DNA from: Bemisia tabaci
Lineage: Eukaryota; Arthropoda; Insecta; Hemiptera; Aleyrodidae
NCBI RefSeq assembly: GCF_918797505.1
Contig: NC_092801.1
Span: 6,138,001-6,202,000 of the forward strand
Reading direction: 5' to 3'
DNA length: 64,000 bases
In this document: in pieces, positions 1-13,400 of the stretch
Layout: every line of letters begins with the position of its first letter
Numbering within the stretch: the first letter of the stretch is position 1
The notes under the pieces: model-generated
Seen by the model: only the letters and a program-made list of their open reading frames with translations
Databases searched by the model: none
Told to the model about the DNA's origin: nothing
Translations under genes and position numbers: made by a program

Positions 1-720
1 TATGGTATTTTTTCATATTAAATAACCACCAGGTAGAATCAAAGGCATGATGTCTAGACCAGGAAAATCAGGGATTCTTCAGGACATGAAATATTTCAAT
101 AAAAAATCAGGGAATCTGTACCCGAAACAGGGAATCCTCTTCTCTAATGGTTAGAGACTAAGTCTCTTCTCTGTACTTTATAGACTTCTTTAGCACATTC
201 CACAGGCCCATGGGGTCGGGGGACTCTGTAAAGTCAATTTAAATTTTCAAAATTTTAGTAGGCACTGGTACCCGCCATATCTAGGTGACCATGAGGTCGA
301 GGTCAATTTTAATTTTTGAAATTTTGTGGCTGGTCAATTTTACATCTTAATGGATCGATTTTTGAGACCGAAAATGCAAATATCTCGTAAACCATTGATC
401 GTTGACTAAAGCAAATTAAGTTTTTCAGTCCTCCTGAAGCTCTGGAACTACATTTAGCACCCTCCATGTGCCCATAGAGTCAGGGGCCCCTAGGGTCAAT
501 TTTAATTTTCAAAATTTTGGTGCTGGTCGATTTTTCATTATGATGGGAAGCGGATGCTTTTCTCAACCAGCAAAATGCGAATACCTCGTAAATCGTTGGT
601 TGTTAAACAAAACGGACGATTTTTCATCATAATGAAAACGGGTCGAAATTTGCGACTGAAAAATGCTAATATCTCGTAAACTTTACCACTTTGAAGCAAG
701 TTAGTGCATAATTTTACATT
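1..720. repeat. degenerate internally repeated sequence
   Basis: A block of about 240 bases recurs imperfectly. It includes 'gggtcaattttaattttcaa', a 'gctggtcgatttttcat' part and 'aatatctcgtaaa', seen near 230-400, 485-600 and 605-685. No gene. Confidence 0.5.
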
Positions 721-1139
721 ATTTTGTCATATTTTGGGCGCAAAGTTCGTTTCATGAATGGAAGGATCCAACCATACAAACTACAGGATTCTTTTTCTAG
801 AAACAGTTTATTTACTCAAAAAATTAACAACTTAAAATACAGAAAAAAAAGTTTTCAGTCCCATGATTCATCGTTATTACACAAATTATCCATAATATTA
901 ACAAAAGGAAACAAGCTAAACTGTACAATGGTAATGAACAAAGTCAGAAAGGTCTTAATATATAGCGATCGTTTAGAAAATATTTACACAAGTACTAGCA
1001 TCCTTAACCGCAGCACTACATTTCCTTCTGCAAAGGAATGTGATAAAGAATTGTAATGAAATTTAGTTCGAAAGTAAGAATACAATTCTGTACATATTTT
1101 TCTCTTTTTATACCTTCATTCAGAAGTCATTTTATTACA

Positions 1140-1361
1140 TCGGGTGATCCAAAAGTTCCACACTACCAGTACCGAGCATTACTCCTGTAAGTTTTGAAAA
1201 AATTGAGATGGACACATGAAATTTTGTGAGTAGATACTCTTAGGTGAAAGGAAACAACTTTTGGGAAACCCCAAACCCCAAAATTTTAAAGGGACCGCCC
1301 TGAAAAGAAGTGAGAACCTTACACATTACAAGGGTGGTGCAGGACTTTTGAATCACCCTGT
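1140..1361. mobile_element. inverted-repeat element (GGGTGATTCAAAAGTCC ends)
   Basis: Left end GGGTGATCCAAAAGTTCCAC is matched in inverse at the right end (GTGCAGGACTTTTGAATCACCC). About 220 bp, noncoding. Confidence 0.7.
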
Positions 1362-1369
1362 GGAATCTA

Positions 1370-4300
1370 TCCTTACGTAAAAACGAGGAACATTTGAGTA
1401 TCGCATTCCTATGCAACAGGACTTACTTAAAATTTAAGTAATTACACTGTAATAAGTTGGAGCTCCCAGTTATTTACAACAATTTGAGCTTAAAATATGT
1501 AGTTAGTTTTGACACCCAAATTAGCACTAGTAAATCTATGGACCTGAACTTACTATTTTAGTTTACATTTTTCAACATACTGAAAGAATTGATGGAAAGA
1601 TCAAATTCACAGTTTTACTTTCTCTCTCCTGAGTGTTGAGTGAAAGCTGTTTCAAAAAATAGGTTTGAACAGCTGAGCCAACAAAAAATTTAAGTTTTTG
1701 TTGATAAGATATGATGAGTTTCAACTCACCTTTGACTAAAGTATGTTTAAACTAGATTGGATAAAAATTTCACAATACCTCGACTTAAAAATAAATCATC
1801 TTCAAAAAAAGAATGTTTTCAGAGGATAATTTGAAACAAGAATATATGAGATTTAGAAAAGAGATTTGAAAAAACAATTTTAACTTGGTAAATTTCTTGA
1901 GTGAAACTCAAATTTGCTCCCAATGCAAGAAAACTATTTATGATAGAAATGAAAATTACAATCCGGGTAATGCTGTTTTCATCCAAAATATATTACAAAA
2001 TATTCAAAACGTAACAAATATTTAGAACGTTTATGAAAATTGGGAAGACAAAATGGGAGAAAACTGTTGTGCCCAGTGTCACTAACTGCAGCCTTTTGCT
2101 TGTTCCAAAAATAGAAAGATTAAAAAATGTCTACAAAATTCCAAATGCAATTGAAGTTTTGAGCAAGTTGCTTCTTCCCCGAACAGTTATAATTTTACTT
2201 ACTATGCAAATAAATTCAAAAGAAAATCACAACAGAAAGAGAAAAGAAAACTTAAGCTCTTGAAAAGATGTAAAATGGATTTTAGTGTGTGCAACGAACA
2301 ATTGACAAATTTTACTGTAAAAATAAGTAAAAAAATCTTGCACCATTGGTTCCTTTTAAATTATTATAAAATCGACAAAAAAGACGCAAATATGAATAGT
2401 GAAACTAAAATGGAGGCTTATACCCTTAAAGCAACGATCGGCGAATTTGGTCTTCGTCGTCTTGTTCACTGCATTTTACATTGCGAAAAGAGGTTTCAAC
2501 TTCGGCTGTAGTTTTAAGTTCTATTAATTGGTGCTAAAACCAACTGTGGGCACAAACTACAATACCTTTGATTATGCGAATTCATCACAGATCCTTAATA
2601 TTCTTTCACAATATTTCAATAATCTGTAAGGTTGATTTTAGACTTGAGTCGCTAAGGAGGAAAAAAAGATGTAGGAGAATTATTCATCACTGTCAACGTG
2701 TGCAAAATAATTATCATGCTTGGTAAAATTCAATAACCAAATCAAAACATAGCTGAAAAGAGAAGCAACTTTTAGAACATGAGGGGAGAAAGAAACCCCC
2801 AAAAAAGGAAATTTTAGAGACTTTAAATTTGGCAGATCAAAGCAGGGAGTACCTCAGAGTAAAATTGCAAGTCGCAAGGCTGTAAAGTTATTTTTTGTTG
2901 AAAACGTTTTGTAACTCCAGTTGAATACTGCAAAATGCAGAGAAGTTCAACCAATAGGAGACTTTCTTGCAACTCGTTTGCAAGTAAGAGGAGTAAAGAT
3001 TAGAGAATCCAGGTTTTTAGCAAAGCTAAGTTTAAGCAAATCTTTAGACCAGCTTCGTGAAAATCAGATCATAGTCTCGTGTGAAACAAAAAAACACACA
3101 TAAATGGATACAAGGACTAAAAATATTCCAAATTTACCTGTCAACAATATTGGAACTAACCCATTGGAAAACTTTAATTTCATCTCCTATGATAACAAAT
3201 TGCGCGAAAAGTGAACTAGCAGCCTATCTTTTGAATTTTGAATATTGCCTAGATCTAGAGACATCGACAGGGCTCTTGAAAGGACCCACATTTTAAGTAC
3301 ATAGATAGGAAACAGTCATAGTTAAAAATATATTCACGTTTGAAACATTTCTGCTCTCCTAAGATGCTTAGTTAACTAGGGAGCAATCGCTTTAATATTT
3401 TTCTTAAAATTAATCGTAACAGAAGTGCAGGTGAGTGTGTCTATGCTTATAGAAGATGGAACATCATACAGAGTCAGAAATGAGGCATCGCAATGCATGC
3501 TTTCTCTACAAAATTAGGCATACAACACAACGGGCACATTTTCAATTTTGAGGAGTGAGTGAAAATCAGGATTTTCCATAAAAGAGATTCAAACTTCTCA
3601 CTCGCGTTGGACACCAAAGTCTACTGGAATCAACTTAAGATACTCAACTCATTTCAGTGATATTGACAATGAAATAATGGTTTAATTCTACTGGATCTGT
3701 TTTGACTAGTTTATAACTAATTGTAAGATGTTTCAAAAGGAGAAACAAGTTTGCAAAACAAAAGCTGGGTTTGTTACAGAAATAGATGACGGTCAGAATC
3801 ACTACTGGAAATAAGAGAGGAACTGGTGCTGCATTGCAATGAATTCATATCGAACACCATCATGCTACAATTTCAGAATTTTGTGTCAATGTTACAATAC
3901 AAATAATACGAACATTTTGGTCAGATAGAGGGGTAAAATTTGGGGCAAAACCGGGTTTAGAGGACGACTGTGGAGAAAAATTACATTGATTACAGTTGGC
4001 ATGATTTAATTGAAAAACACCTGAATTAAGAGGAAGAGCACAGGGGTACCTATACAATTTTCAGTAAAACAGAAAATCATTAATTTTTTACAAATTTCCT
4101 GGACATAGATGTGCGCTGTAGTCCAGGGTCTCAATTTTTTCGGCAGGTTTGCTGTCCACTCTAAGTTGAGGTAAGAATGTCGACTTTGTTATTCCATCAC
4201 TGATTAATGGTTTGGACCATTAAAGCACTATAGTTGGCTCTAGCTTGTAGTGAAAAAAAGCTGAACTTGCGTACAACTAGAGCTTAGAATATAATTTTCC

Positions 4301-6110
4301 TGACTTAAAGTTGAATTTAGAATTTAGAGAATTAGGATTTGCAACTTGAATTAGACTGCAGCGAACAAGGGTCAGGCCCAGAGTCCCTTACATTAAAAGC
4401 CGCTTGCAGAAATTAACATAAAAGCATGTGAAAATAGAAATAAATAAAAAGTGAGGTAATGATGTGGACTAGCAAAATTGAAGTTGTTTGCCTTCTTTTC
4501 TAAAAATTTCTTAAGTCTTGGTGTGCTGACTCAACCCTTGAAAATGAGCGACAGCAATTAATTTTCAAAACAATTACTTCCCGACACTTCCTGTATCGGA
4601 GAAGCTCTGTGAATGATCTAATTAAAGTATTGTTACCAGGAAAATTTGGTGTTCATCAAGTTTAAAAATTCTTCGGGAACTTGTGTCCGATAAGTTGGCA
4701 GTTGTTTACTTCTGACTGCCACTTGCAGTAAACATGTTTAGCAATATCCCCTCAGAGAAAGGTATTGGTTTTCGTATCTATGCACATCCGCAGCACGGTG
4801 TCATCATGGCACTGGGCCAATCCTTGATTGCTATTAAACAGTGCCGACAAAGTCGCTTGCGAGTGGAGAGTAAACAACTGCCAACTTATCTAACGCAAGT
4901 CCTACTCATGGAGTGAAAGCGAATGTTTAAATTTCAGGGGTGATATAATGATAAATTATGCAACTTGAGTCACAGGGCGTCATGCAGGAGACTACAAATT
5001 GAGGAAACCATTTCGAAAAAAGATAAATTTCATTGAAAAAGAACAGTCTGGATGAACAATGGAGCTTAAGCTCTGAGAAATTTCAATGTAGCATGTGCAA
5101 ACGAAATTTTTAGTTCGCTTACAATGACTGTGTCACTTTTGGAATTTCCTTCACTGCCCCTCCAATGAAATTAAAATATTCGACTACTAAAAAATTGTTC
5201 ATAATAATTAGCAGCTGTGTACTAACAAAACAAATTGAATTCCCTCCACTGGAGAAAGTAATAAGTCACTGGGGGAAGTCCGGGGGCTAGTAAAATAAAA
5301 CAGTTTAACGGCAAACAATGAACGCAAGTCAGACAGTAAAGGCAAAAAAATAACTAGTTCACAATTGCCTCTTTTCAATTAGAAAGGGAATGAGGAAAAA
5401 CTGTAACAGTAGACACAGGATCAAGCATTTGGATTTTTTCCCATCAGTGAAAGACAACTGCAAACGCTTTTCTACCTGGAATTAATAAAAATAAATAGGT
5501 ACACCTCAGGGGTGTAGAAAGTGCTCGATTGACTGATGGCCAATCGCAGGAGAAATGTGAAGGCACCAAAAAAAGGAAAACTGTGAAAGCAGAGGGTATT
5601 CATATGAAGCAGACCATAAAATGCATTATTTTTTGAGAAGAGAAGTGCTAAGCGCATTACTTTTCGGAAGGGAAAACTGAGTTACCAGCTCTTTCATGCA
5701 AAGAAAAGAGTGAAGCGCGCAGTCTTGTGTAAACAGCAATGCAAAGGAAGCCTCAAAAAATGTGCGGGTAAAGAACTTTCTGCACCCCTGATACACGTGG
5801 AGATTACATTTTCATTGTGAGTCATACTTGGGTTCATCGCGACTCAGGAAAAAGACGTATTTGATTTTAGGATGAAAACTTAAGTATTACAAAACTAGTA
5901 CAGTCACACTCGTTTCAAGGACTGTCAAATTTTAGAAATTAGTTGTGACTGTCCATGGCTAAAGGGCCCTTGATGTACAAACCCTTTCCTGAGAGGCGAT
6001 TCTTGTCAATTTGCTTAAAAAAATCAGAATTTGAGTCTTTGACAGAAAACGCTCTTGAGTATCCTGAGGAATAAATTAGTTCGCTTGGGGACCAACAAAC
6101 GGCCTTTCAA
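1370..6110. other. AT-rich noncoding stretch, almost free of inverted-repeat elements
   Basis: Only short stop-ridden frames. The one clear element is at 4686-4903. Downstream of EI24 on its strand, so it could include a long 3' UTR, but nothing proves that. Confidence 0.4.
4686..4903. mobile_element. inverted-repeat element
   Basis: GATAAGTTGGCAGTTGTTTAC near the left end has its inverse near the right end (GTAAACAACTGCCAACTTATC). About 215 bp. The 60-codon frame inside is incidental. Confidence 0.65.
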
Positions 6111-6111
6111 T

Positions 6112-6848
6112 GGGTCTGTTGCATGAAAGAGATACAGCCAAATAAATGGACTACATTTCGCAATTTGGAACTATAAATTCAAGCCCGGTTAAAAACAACA
6201 TATGTGCCATTGGTTTCCCTATGCACATAAGTGTTTTTCCAGAGGAACCAGAATTTATAGTTCCAAATTGCAAAATGTAGTGCAGATGTACTCTATGTGG
6301 GTGAAAAAAATCACGTTGGGCTTGTTAAACAAGTCTGAAATCCATTCCTTAGTTCGCAATCTGCGAAGTCTGCGACACGCTTTTTCAAGTTTCTTGCATC
6401 TGCGGGCAGTTTTTTTCAGTCACTGCCGATCAGGTCTGCACACACAGCGGAATAAGAAAAATTAACCCGAGTAAACAAACGATTTCACTAACTCTATCTA
6501 TTGTATGATTTTAAGCGTTTTCAAACGTTTGTTTCCTTTTTCTTTGTATATTTTGTAAAAACAAAAGCTTCCACTCAATTGAAATCTTACGCAAGGAGAG
6601 TTTATGACAGTTTGCAAGGTTTATGTTTATATGGGTAGGTCTTTATCCAGGCAAGCCCGACTGCCGGCCTCCGAGAAAAACTGTCCAAATACGTGGTAAA
6701 TTTGCAAAAACGTGTTACAAACTATGCAGATTGCGCACTAAGGAGTAGATTTCAGACTTTCTTGATGTGCCCAACGTAATTTACAAGCGAATTTACCCTT
6801 CAAAAATGTAATCAGTTGGCTGTATCTCTTGTGTGCAACAGGTCCATT
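6112..6848. mobile_element. foldback element with a nested smaller element
   Basis: Ends ATGGGTCTGTTGCA... and ...TGCAACAGGTCCATT, with matching inner parts (GAGATACAGCCAA; AAGTCTGAAATC). A 140-bp element (6147-6286) is inserted in the left arm. Confidence 0.65.
6147..6286. mobile_element. TGGACTACATTTTGCAA palindromic element
   Basis: About 140-bp palindrome whose ends read TGGACTACATTTYGCAATTT. Further copies are at 9060-9198, 26697-26838, 44405-44526, 49379-49517, 55623-55757, 55760-55896 and 56310-56447. Confidence 0.8.
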
Positions 6849-6946
6849 GTGCAGCGGCACAATCGAATATGCTGTACAAAACGATCCCTCTAATTATTTT
6901 ATCCTAGCACGAACGAACAATCACAATAACCATCCTGGCAGTGAAC

Positions 6947-6952
6947 TTTATT
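6947..6952 (-). promoter_or_regulatory. possible EI24 poly(A) signal
   Basis: AATAAA on the minus strand about 370 bases past the EI24 stop codon. Such hexamers are frequent in AT-rich DNA. Another lies on the minus strand near 810, so the true 3' end could be much further away. Confidence 0.25.
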
Positions 6953-7318
6953 GCAAAAGTGCTGTTTTACAATGACAAACTCCAAACCATCACAATGCCA
7001 ATTCAGAGTCTCATTGGACCTTTTCCAGAATTTTCATTGACAAAATGTTTGAAAAATACTCCTCTGTGCAAAAGTTTGCTTAATTTTGCAATTGTTGGCA
7101 CTAGGGTTCCTTTTACCATGGCTAATCACGATTTTCACGTTATCACTCTTGAAAAAAGAATAATCATTCAATTCTCATTGAGACAAGTACTTACTAGAGG
7201 ATACGAGGATATTAGTAAATCATAGAAAAATTACCCGATTGAACCAAACGGAGACTAATGAAAATAGACTTTTGCAGAATAAGACAGGATCATAAGTTCA
7301 TTTTGATCAGCGCCACCG

Positions 7319-7403
7319 TCATCTACGAGATGGCTTGAATGTTCGGTTGAACACAGCATTGGATAGAACGATGACTGGAGAAAATAACCTCAGAGGACAG
7401 TCA
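7319..7403 (-). CDS. EI24: EI24 last coding exon with stop
   Basis: Reads (N)DCPLRLFSPVIVLSNAV, FNRTFKPSRR and TGA. It aligns with the end of the EI24 core (LRLFS-V-FLSN-F-T). The tail is about as short as the family allows. Acceptor ttttttccag. Confidence 0.9.
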
Positions 7404-10400
7404 CTGGAAAAAATAAAATATTTGTCAGTTTCATGGATGCTGATTTGCACTCAGAAAATATGCACTTTATTAGAGACACGCAGCTCTATATTACCGTGCT
7501 AAGGAAAAACGCTGTATGAACCTCTAAGCGTTGCAAAATTCCCTTTGATAAAATACGGATAAAGATGCATAACTCATCTCCAAAATAATTTGTTTATTGG
7601 GGGAAATTTGACAACATTCAAATTTTAATATGGCGTTCTTTCCCAACACAGCAACATAGGGTTAAAACATGATGAATAACAGATGATAACCATGATTTTG
7701 TGATTTGACAAAATTAACCTCATTAATGGGTCTGTTGCAAACTTTTGCTGGAGCAAAAATAAGAGTTGTTTCTATCAGTGAATGTCTCAAAAATCATGAT
7801 GAGCGCATTGGCAAAGTTGAAATGTACTCCTAACTTCACAATCTGCGTAAGAGAATTTGCATTATTTTGGGCTTCCTACTTCAAAAATGATAATACGGCA
7901 CAGGTGAACATTTCGTTAAAGGAGTCATTCTATCTAGCCCCTGTGCACTAGGATACTACACAATGTTCAACACGGCCAACACCAATCCGTCAAAACGCAT
8001 GTGCCTGGACAAGATTCTAACCATTGGTTAACAACAACCCACCATGTTTACATTCACGATTTCTTCAGCATTCACGGCATTGAAATAAAGTTATGTCAAC
8101 CAAATGTCGATATTCAGTCACCTAAGAAACCTGCGTTGATAATAATTTCGGGAGATATTTGTCCCTGCCGGCAAGAAATGGCCTTTCAGATGAGAAAGAG
8201 ATGTCTGAGCTTGTCTACTTGTGAAATGGCAAATAACACCACGGTGTTGATAAAAAAAATTAATTAGAAAATGAAATTGGAAATCTCCACAGGCCGATTA
8301 AAAGCTTGAGATTGCATACACAATTTTTTTTTTGGTAAAACTGCCAGTCACATACATATCAATGGTCAAAGTGTGAGATCAGATGTCTCCGTTTACCATG
8401 TTGCAGACTTCCTGTCATACTTCATTTTTCTTCGAAAATACAGTCAACATAATTTCTAGAAAATTCCCTTGATTTTCCTTCTTTATCAGCAGGATATTCT
8501 GCATAACTTTCAAGCTATGTAGGTGGCTAGTTTCACTTTGAAATATTCAATAGAGGCAGAAATTTTGAAACACCGTAAACTGCAATGGAGATTCGCAGTT
8601 CGGTGCTTCGATTAGATTTAAAACCTGGGGGACAAAGCCCAGAACGGAACCTCTAAGGGTATTATTGATAGTTTCGTGCTTTAGCCATCAATATCTTCCT
8701 GAAAGATGGCTTCTTTTTCTTGCAGAGTTGCCAGAAGGCTGAGCAGAAACTTTGGCTTTCAGCGGTTTCAACTACGGTTTTTATTCAGCAGCTCAAAGAA
8801 TGTTCAAAAGAAAGGCCATGGCCAATGGGCAATTTTAAAGAAAAAAAGAACAGATATCCGGATTGAAACTATTTTCCAATTGCTGAAAAAAACACTTACT
8901 TAGAATTCATCACAGGGTTCGCTTCATTGCCACTGATGATCCAAAGAGGAAACAGGATTGAGAATACACAGCCACTGGAAAAAAAATTGTTTTGGTCATT
9001 TTAGCACACAATGGCTTCTTGCGTTTCTAGTCTCAACACATGGTAAATCGTCAACCGGCTGATCTACATTTTGCAATTCGGAACTGAAATTTCTAGCTCA
9101 TGGGTAAAAACACTTATGCGCATGGGAAAACTACAGTACATACGTTGCTTCTAAACAGAGACAGAAATTGTAGTTCCTCATTGCGAAATGTAGTCCAATT
9201 GACACCCATTCAGCATCTTTGCGGTCTTCTTTGAATAAGATTTTGAAATGATGGCTTGATGTTAGGTTTTAGGTAACTGGAAGGGTAGCAAAAGGCATAG
9301 AGAAAATAGAGGAGGTGTTCGCATTTGGAGCATCTTGGATTTTTTTGATGACATAGGTACGGACGATTTTTATCATCGATTTTCTTCTAAATGGTGTAGT
9401 TTATAGAAAAAAGTAATTCTATATGAAGTGTTTGAAATGATATAATGAGTTGATATAAGTAAAAATATCGGATGTTAAGGTCCATTTTTCATACTTAAAA
9501 TTCCGGATTTTGCTGGAATATCGACTCTATGTTGTACCAACCTACGTCACGGGGTAAACAATCCTCAAGATGCAAACACCTTTTTTTTCTCAATGAGCGA
9601 AAGGGACCGTTTTTGGGCCCACCCTGAATTTCCTAAACTCTACGATTTTTACCTTATTGGAGGTCTACATTAGTTGGAATACGCCATGATTTGATCATTT
9701 TTGGTCTCTTTTCGGATCTTTTACTCTGCCGTGCTAAGGAAGGACGCCGTATGGACATTTGAGAGTTGCCAAATTTCCTCCAGTAAAACTTTATTTTTGA
9801 GAAAAGTTATGAATATTTTTACTTTAAATTTTCAGAATCTTTAGGTGAAATTGTGAAAAAAATTATCTGAAAAATTGGGAAGAAAATATTATAAGTTGAC
9901 CAGGAAATTTGCGTTTTATGAAAGAAAATTTGGCAACACCTGAAGGTTCTCACGGCGTTCTTCCTTAGCATGGCAGTACTGGCCTTTACATGAGACTGAA
10001 GGCAGATTTTGGCAAAATATGCGAGTTTTACAGGTTTTCAGTCAAATCCTGGCAAATTCGCATTTTCCGCCATAATCGGCCCTCAAATCCACGTTAATCT
10101 ATTATTAGATTCAAAAGAAGACCAGAAACGATCAAATCATGATACATTCTCTAAAATGTAGACCTTCAATGAGGAAGAATTGCAGAGTCGAGGAAATGGA
10201 CCTGTCACAAACTTTTGCTAGAGCAAAAATAGGGGTTTTTTCTCATAGATTATGTCTCAAAAATCACAATGAGCACAGCGGCAAAGTCTGAAATGCACTC
10301 CTAACTTCACAATCTGTATAAGAATTTTGCGTTCTTTTAAGCTTCCTGCTTCACAAACGATACTACTGCACAAGTGAACATTTTGTTAGAGGAGTCGTTC

Positions 10401-13400
10401 CATCGTTGGTAATATTCATCATGGCCGACGCTTCTGCAGTTCTGTGTGTAATTCGAGAAGAGTTCAAGGTCAATCAAGGTGGGCGAGGAAAATGTGAACG
10501 TAAACACGCTGATTGTTATCTGGTCTTCCCAGGTCAGGTGTTATCTTGTCCCGTTACACGAGTTTTGGATCGGAGTCAGCCATTGATGAATATTGCCGAC
10601 AATGGAACAACTCCTCTAACAAAATCTTTACCTGTGCCGTAGTATCGTTTTTGAAGTGGGGTGCTCAAAAGAACGCAAATTTCTTATGCAGATTGTGAAG
10701 TTAACAGTGCATTTCAGACTTTGCCGATGTGCTCATTGTGATTTTTGAGACATTGTCTATAAGAAACAACTCTTATTTTAGCTCTAGCAAAAGTTTGCAA
10801 CAGGCCCATTCAGATAAAGTGAGCCAAAAATGACCCCTATCAATGCCCCTCCTTTGGATTGACTTCATAAACTTATAGATGGGTTTTGTAACACTTGAAC
10901 AGAACATTCAGGAACACCATTAGAATTGCATTGTTTTTTGGCCAATCTTTGAATGAGCTGTTAATGTCGCAGGCAAATAATCAAATGCCTGGGCAAATAG
11001 TCAAATATACTTACTAAGACTGAAATTCTGATTATTTTGTTTATGATTCTTTGATCGTGTGGGAAAAAATTCTGTGTAAAAACTTGCTTCATATGATCAT
11101 AAATACGTTTTTTTCTGGTTATTAAATGCAAATTTATCTCAAAATATGCAGCATTTCATAAAATAAAAAGTTGTTACAATTTGGACAGTTCAAAAAATAT
11201 GGGGAGCATTTTTGAACGGGAAACACAATGACAGTCTGTACTTTGACGGATTTTTAGTCTCAAAATATTGAAAATTTGGGAGGTCTTTGTGAAAACATAA
11301 AAAACCTCATAAACTTTAAAAATATGAGTATCTGCCTGGTCATTTGATAAAATGCCTGATTTGACTATTTGCCTGCAACATTTACATTAAGTGTAATTTA
11401 CAAGCCATCGTGAACCATGATTTTTGACGCAAGCTTTTCTCTCTTTTGCACATAATACAAACTTCCAGAGTCCAGAATAAAAAATTCCATTCACCTGACA
11501 AAATAGGACTTCGGCAACTCGGTGAGAATTGCAAGAGGGAGTCCAAACCCAATGAAATAGGGCCAGTTGTTTTCGATGAAAGTAAGTCTCCTATGTAGCT
11601 CCCAGCCCATATTGCACCACTTGTATTCGAAAGCGTACAGCGAGTAAAGTAGACACATGTGCATCAGCGATAGAAGTTGCCCGATGGCAACAATTGGGAT
11701 CATGCTTACTACCATACTCTGCGAACAGACACGAAACACAATCGATAAACCAAAAAAAAACTGACGGAAATTTTCTTTGGCACTGTTTTGTGTGGAAATC
11801 ATCCTTCAAAGAAAGGATCTTCATACCAGAAAGCTAAAAGAGGATATCACTGCCAGAAGAAATCTCATGCAAAAATTGTAGCAAAAAGGATGTTGAACCT
11901 TGGCAGTTAGACATGGCGACAGTTGAATTTTTGCAGTTCAAAAACAGAATTTTAAGAGAGAGTTGATGAAAAATTTAATATGCGATTTTGGCAGCTTAAA
12001 ATGGATCTGTTCGTTGTCTTCCCCACGAAAGAGCATAACTGCATTTCAATGTTGCCAAATTTCCCCTCCCAAACTGCAATTTCAACTGTAGAATTTTAGG
12101 CGTATCTAACTGAAAATTTCACTGATTGTCCATCTGATCTCATGCAAAATCAGAGAAATTTTGTACAAAAATTGCGCAAGTACATCCTTGTCAAAAATCA
12201 AATTGTTTGAGTCATTTTGCAATCTTGGAATAGAGTTATGTTCTTTCGTTCCATTCCGGAAACAACTTACACTGGAAAAAAAACACATTGGATCTAGAGT
12301 CCATACTCTTAAAAACATCGACAAGAAAAAATACTCTTGATTCAATCAGATTAAGCTTAAATCAAGAACCCAGCCTCTTAATTTGAGCGGATTTCCTTTT
12401 GATTTAAGCTTAAATCTGATTGAATCAAGAATCCTTTTTCTTGTCAATGTTTTCGAGAGTCTGGACTCTAGATCCAATGTGTTTTTTTTTTTTTTTTCCA
12501 GTGTACTGTGTGCAAGAGATGCGCCGAAGTGGATACACATGCTACACGTAAAATTGCAAGAAAATCACAATGGACACATAAAAAAAATGAAATCCACTCC
12601 TTTGCATCCAATTCAAAATCTGTGTCACTGGTCGGCTGTTGGGGCACCTGGGACTAATTTTTCCAGGCTTTCTGGAGCCCAGCACTGCTGTTCTACGGAA
12701 AAACGCTATCCGAGCATTGGAATGTTGCCAAATTTACTCTCAGAAAATACTTGTTTTTGAGGAAAGTTATGGATATTTTTCATTGAAATTCTCAGACACT
12801 TTCGATCAAATTACAAACAAAATCCGCTGAAAATTCAATTGAAAAATACTTGCTAATTTTCCTGATAATTCGTGATTTGTAGAAGGAAGTTTGGCGAAAA
12901 CTGAAGACTCACACAGCGCTCTTCCTTAGCACGGCAGAGTAGTGCTGGCTGTCTTCAGTTTCTAAGAAATGTTGCTGGGCTAACAGCTTATATGCTAAAA
13001 CTGATCCCTTGAACTTCACTAACTATCGCTTTGAAAGAACACCATTGAAAGGCTGTCGGGAGAGTTCATCCTGACATTTTAAATTCATGAGAGTACTCTT
13101 ACATTGTCACATTGCGTTTGTCATGTTTGTTTGTCAAATTGCCTTTCACTGTACTATATTTTGTACTTAAAGGGCTTGTCTATATATTTCTAAAGTAAAT
13201 AGATAAATAACATGCGCCAGCTTCACCTTTTTCCATATGACTGCTGTCACATTGTCACAAACTTTCCGAAACCCTGTGAGTCAGGAGTTTTTCTGTACAG
13301 TAAGACCTCGATTCATCGGATTTCAAGGGATTGACTAATGAGTCCGTTAAATCGGAGGATCCAATACTTTGAATCAGCTTGAAGTCCTTAAAGGGACCTA

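Noticed and set aside
724..1056. 110-codon frame
   Set aside because: Begins in a non-ATG context, composition like the neighbouring noncoding DNA, no known motif.
11495..11802. EI24 frame starting at 11802
   Set aside because: The upstream part is intron; phase and homology place the acceptor before 11718.
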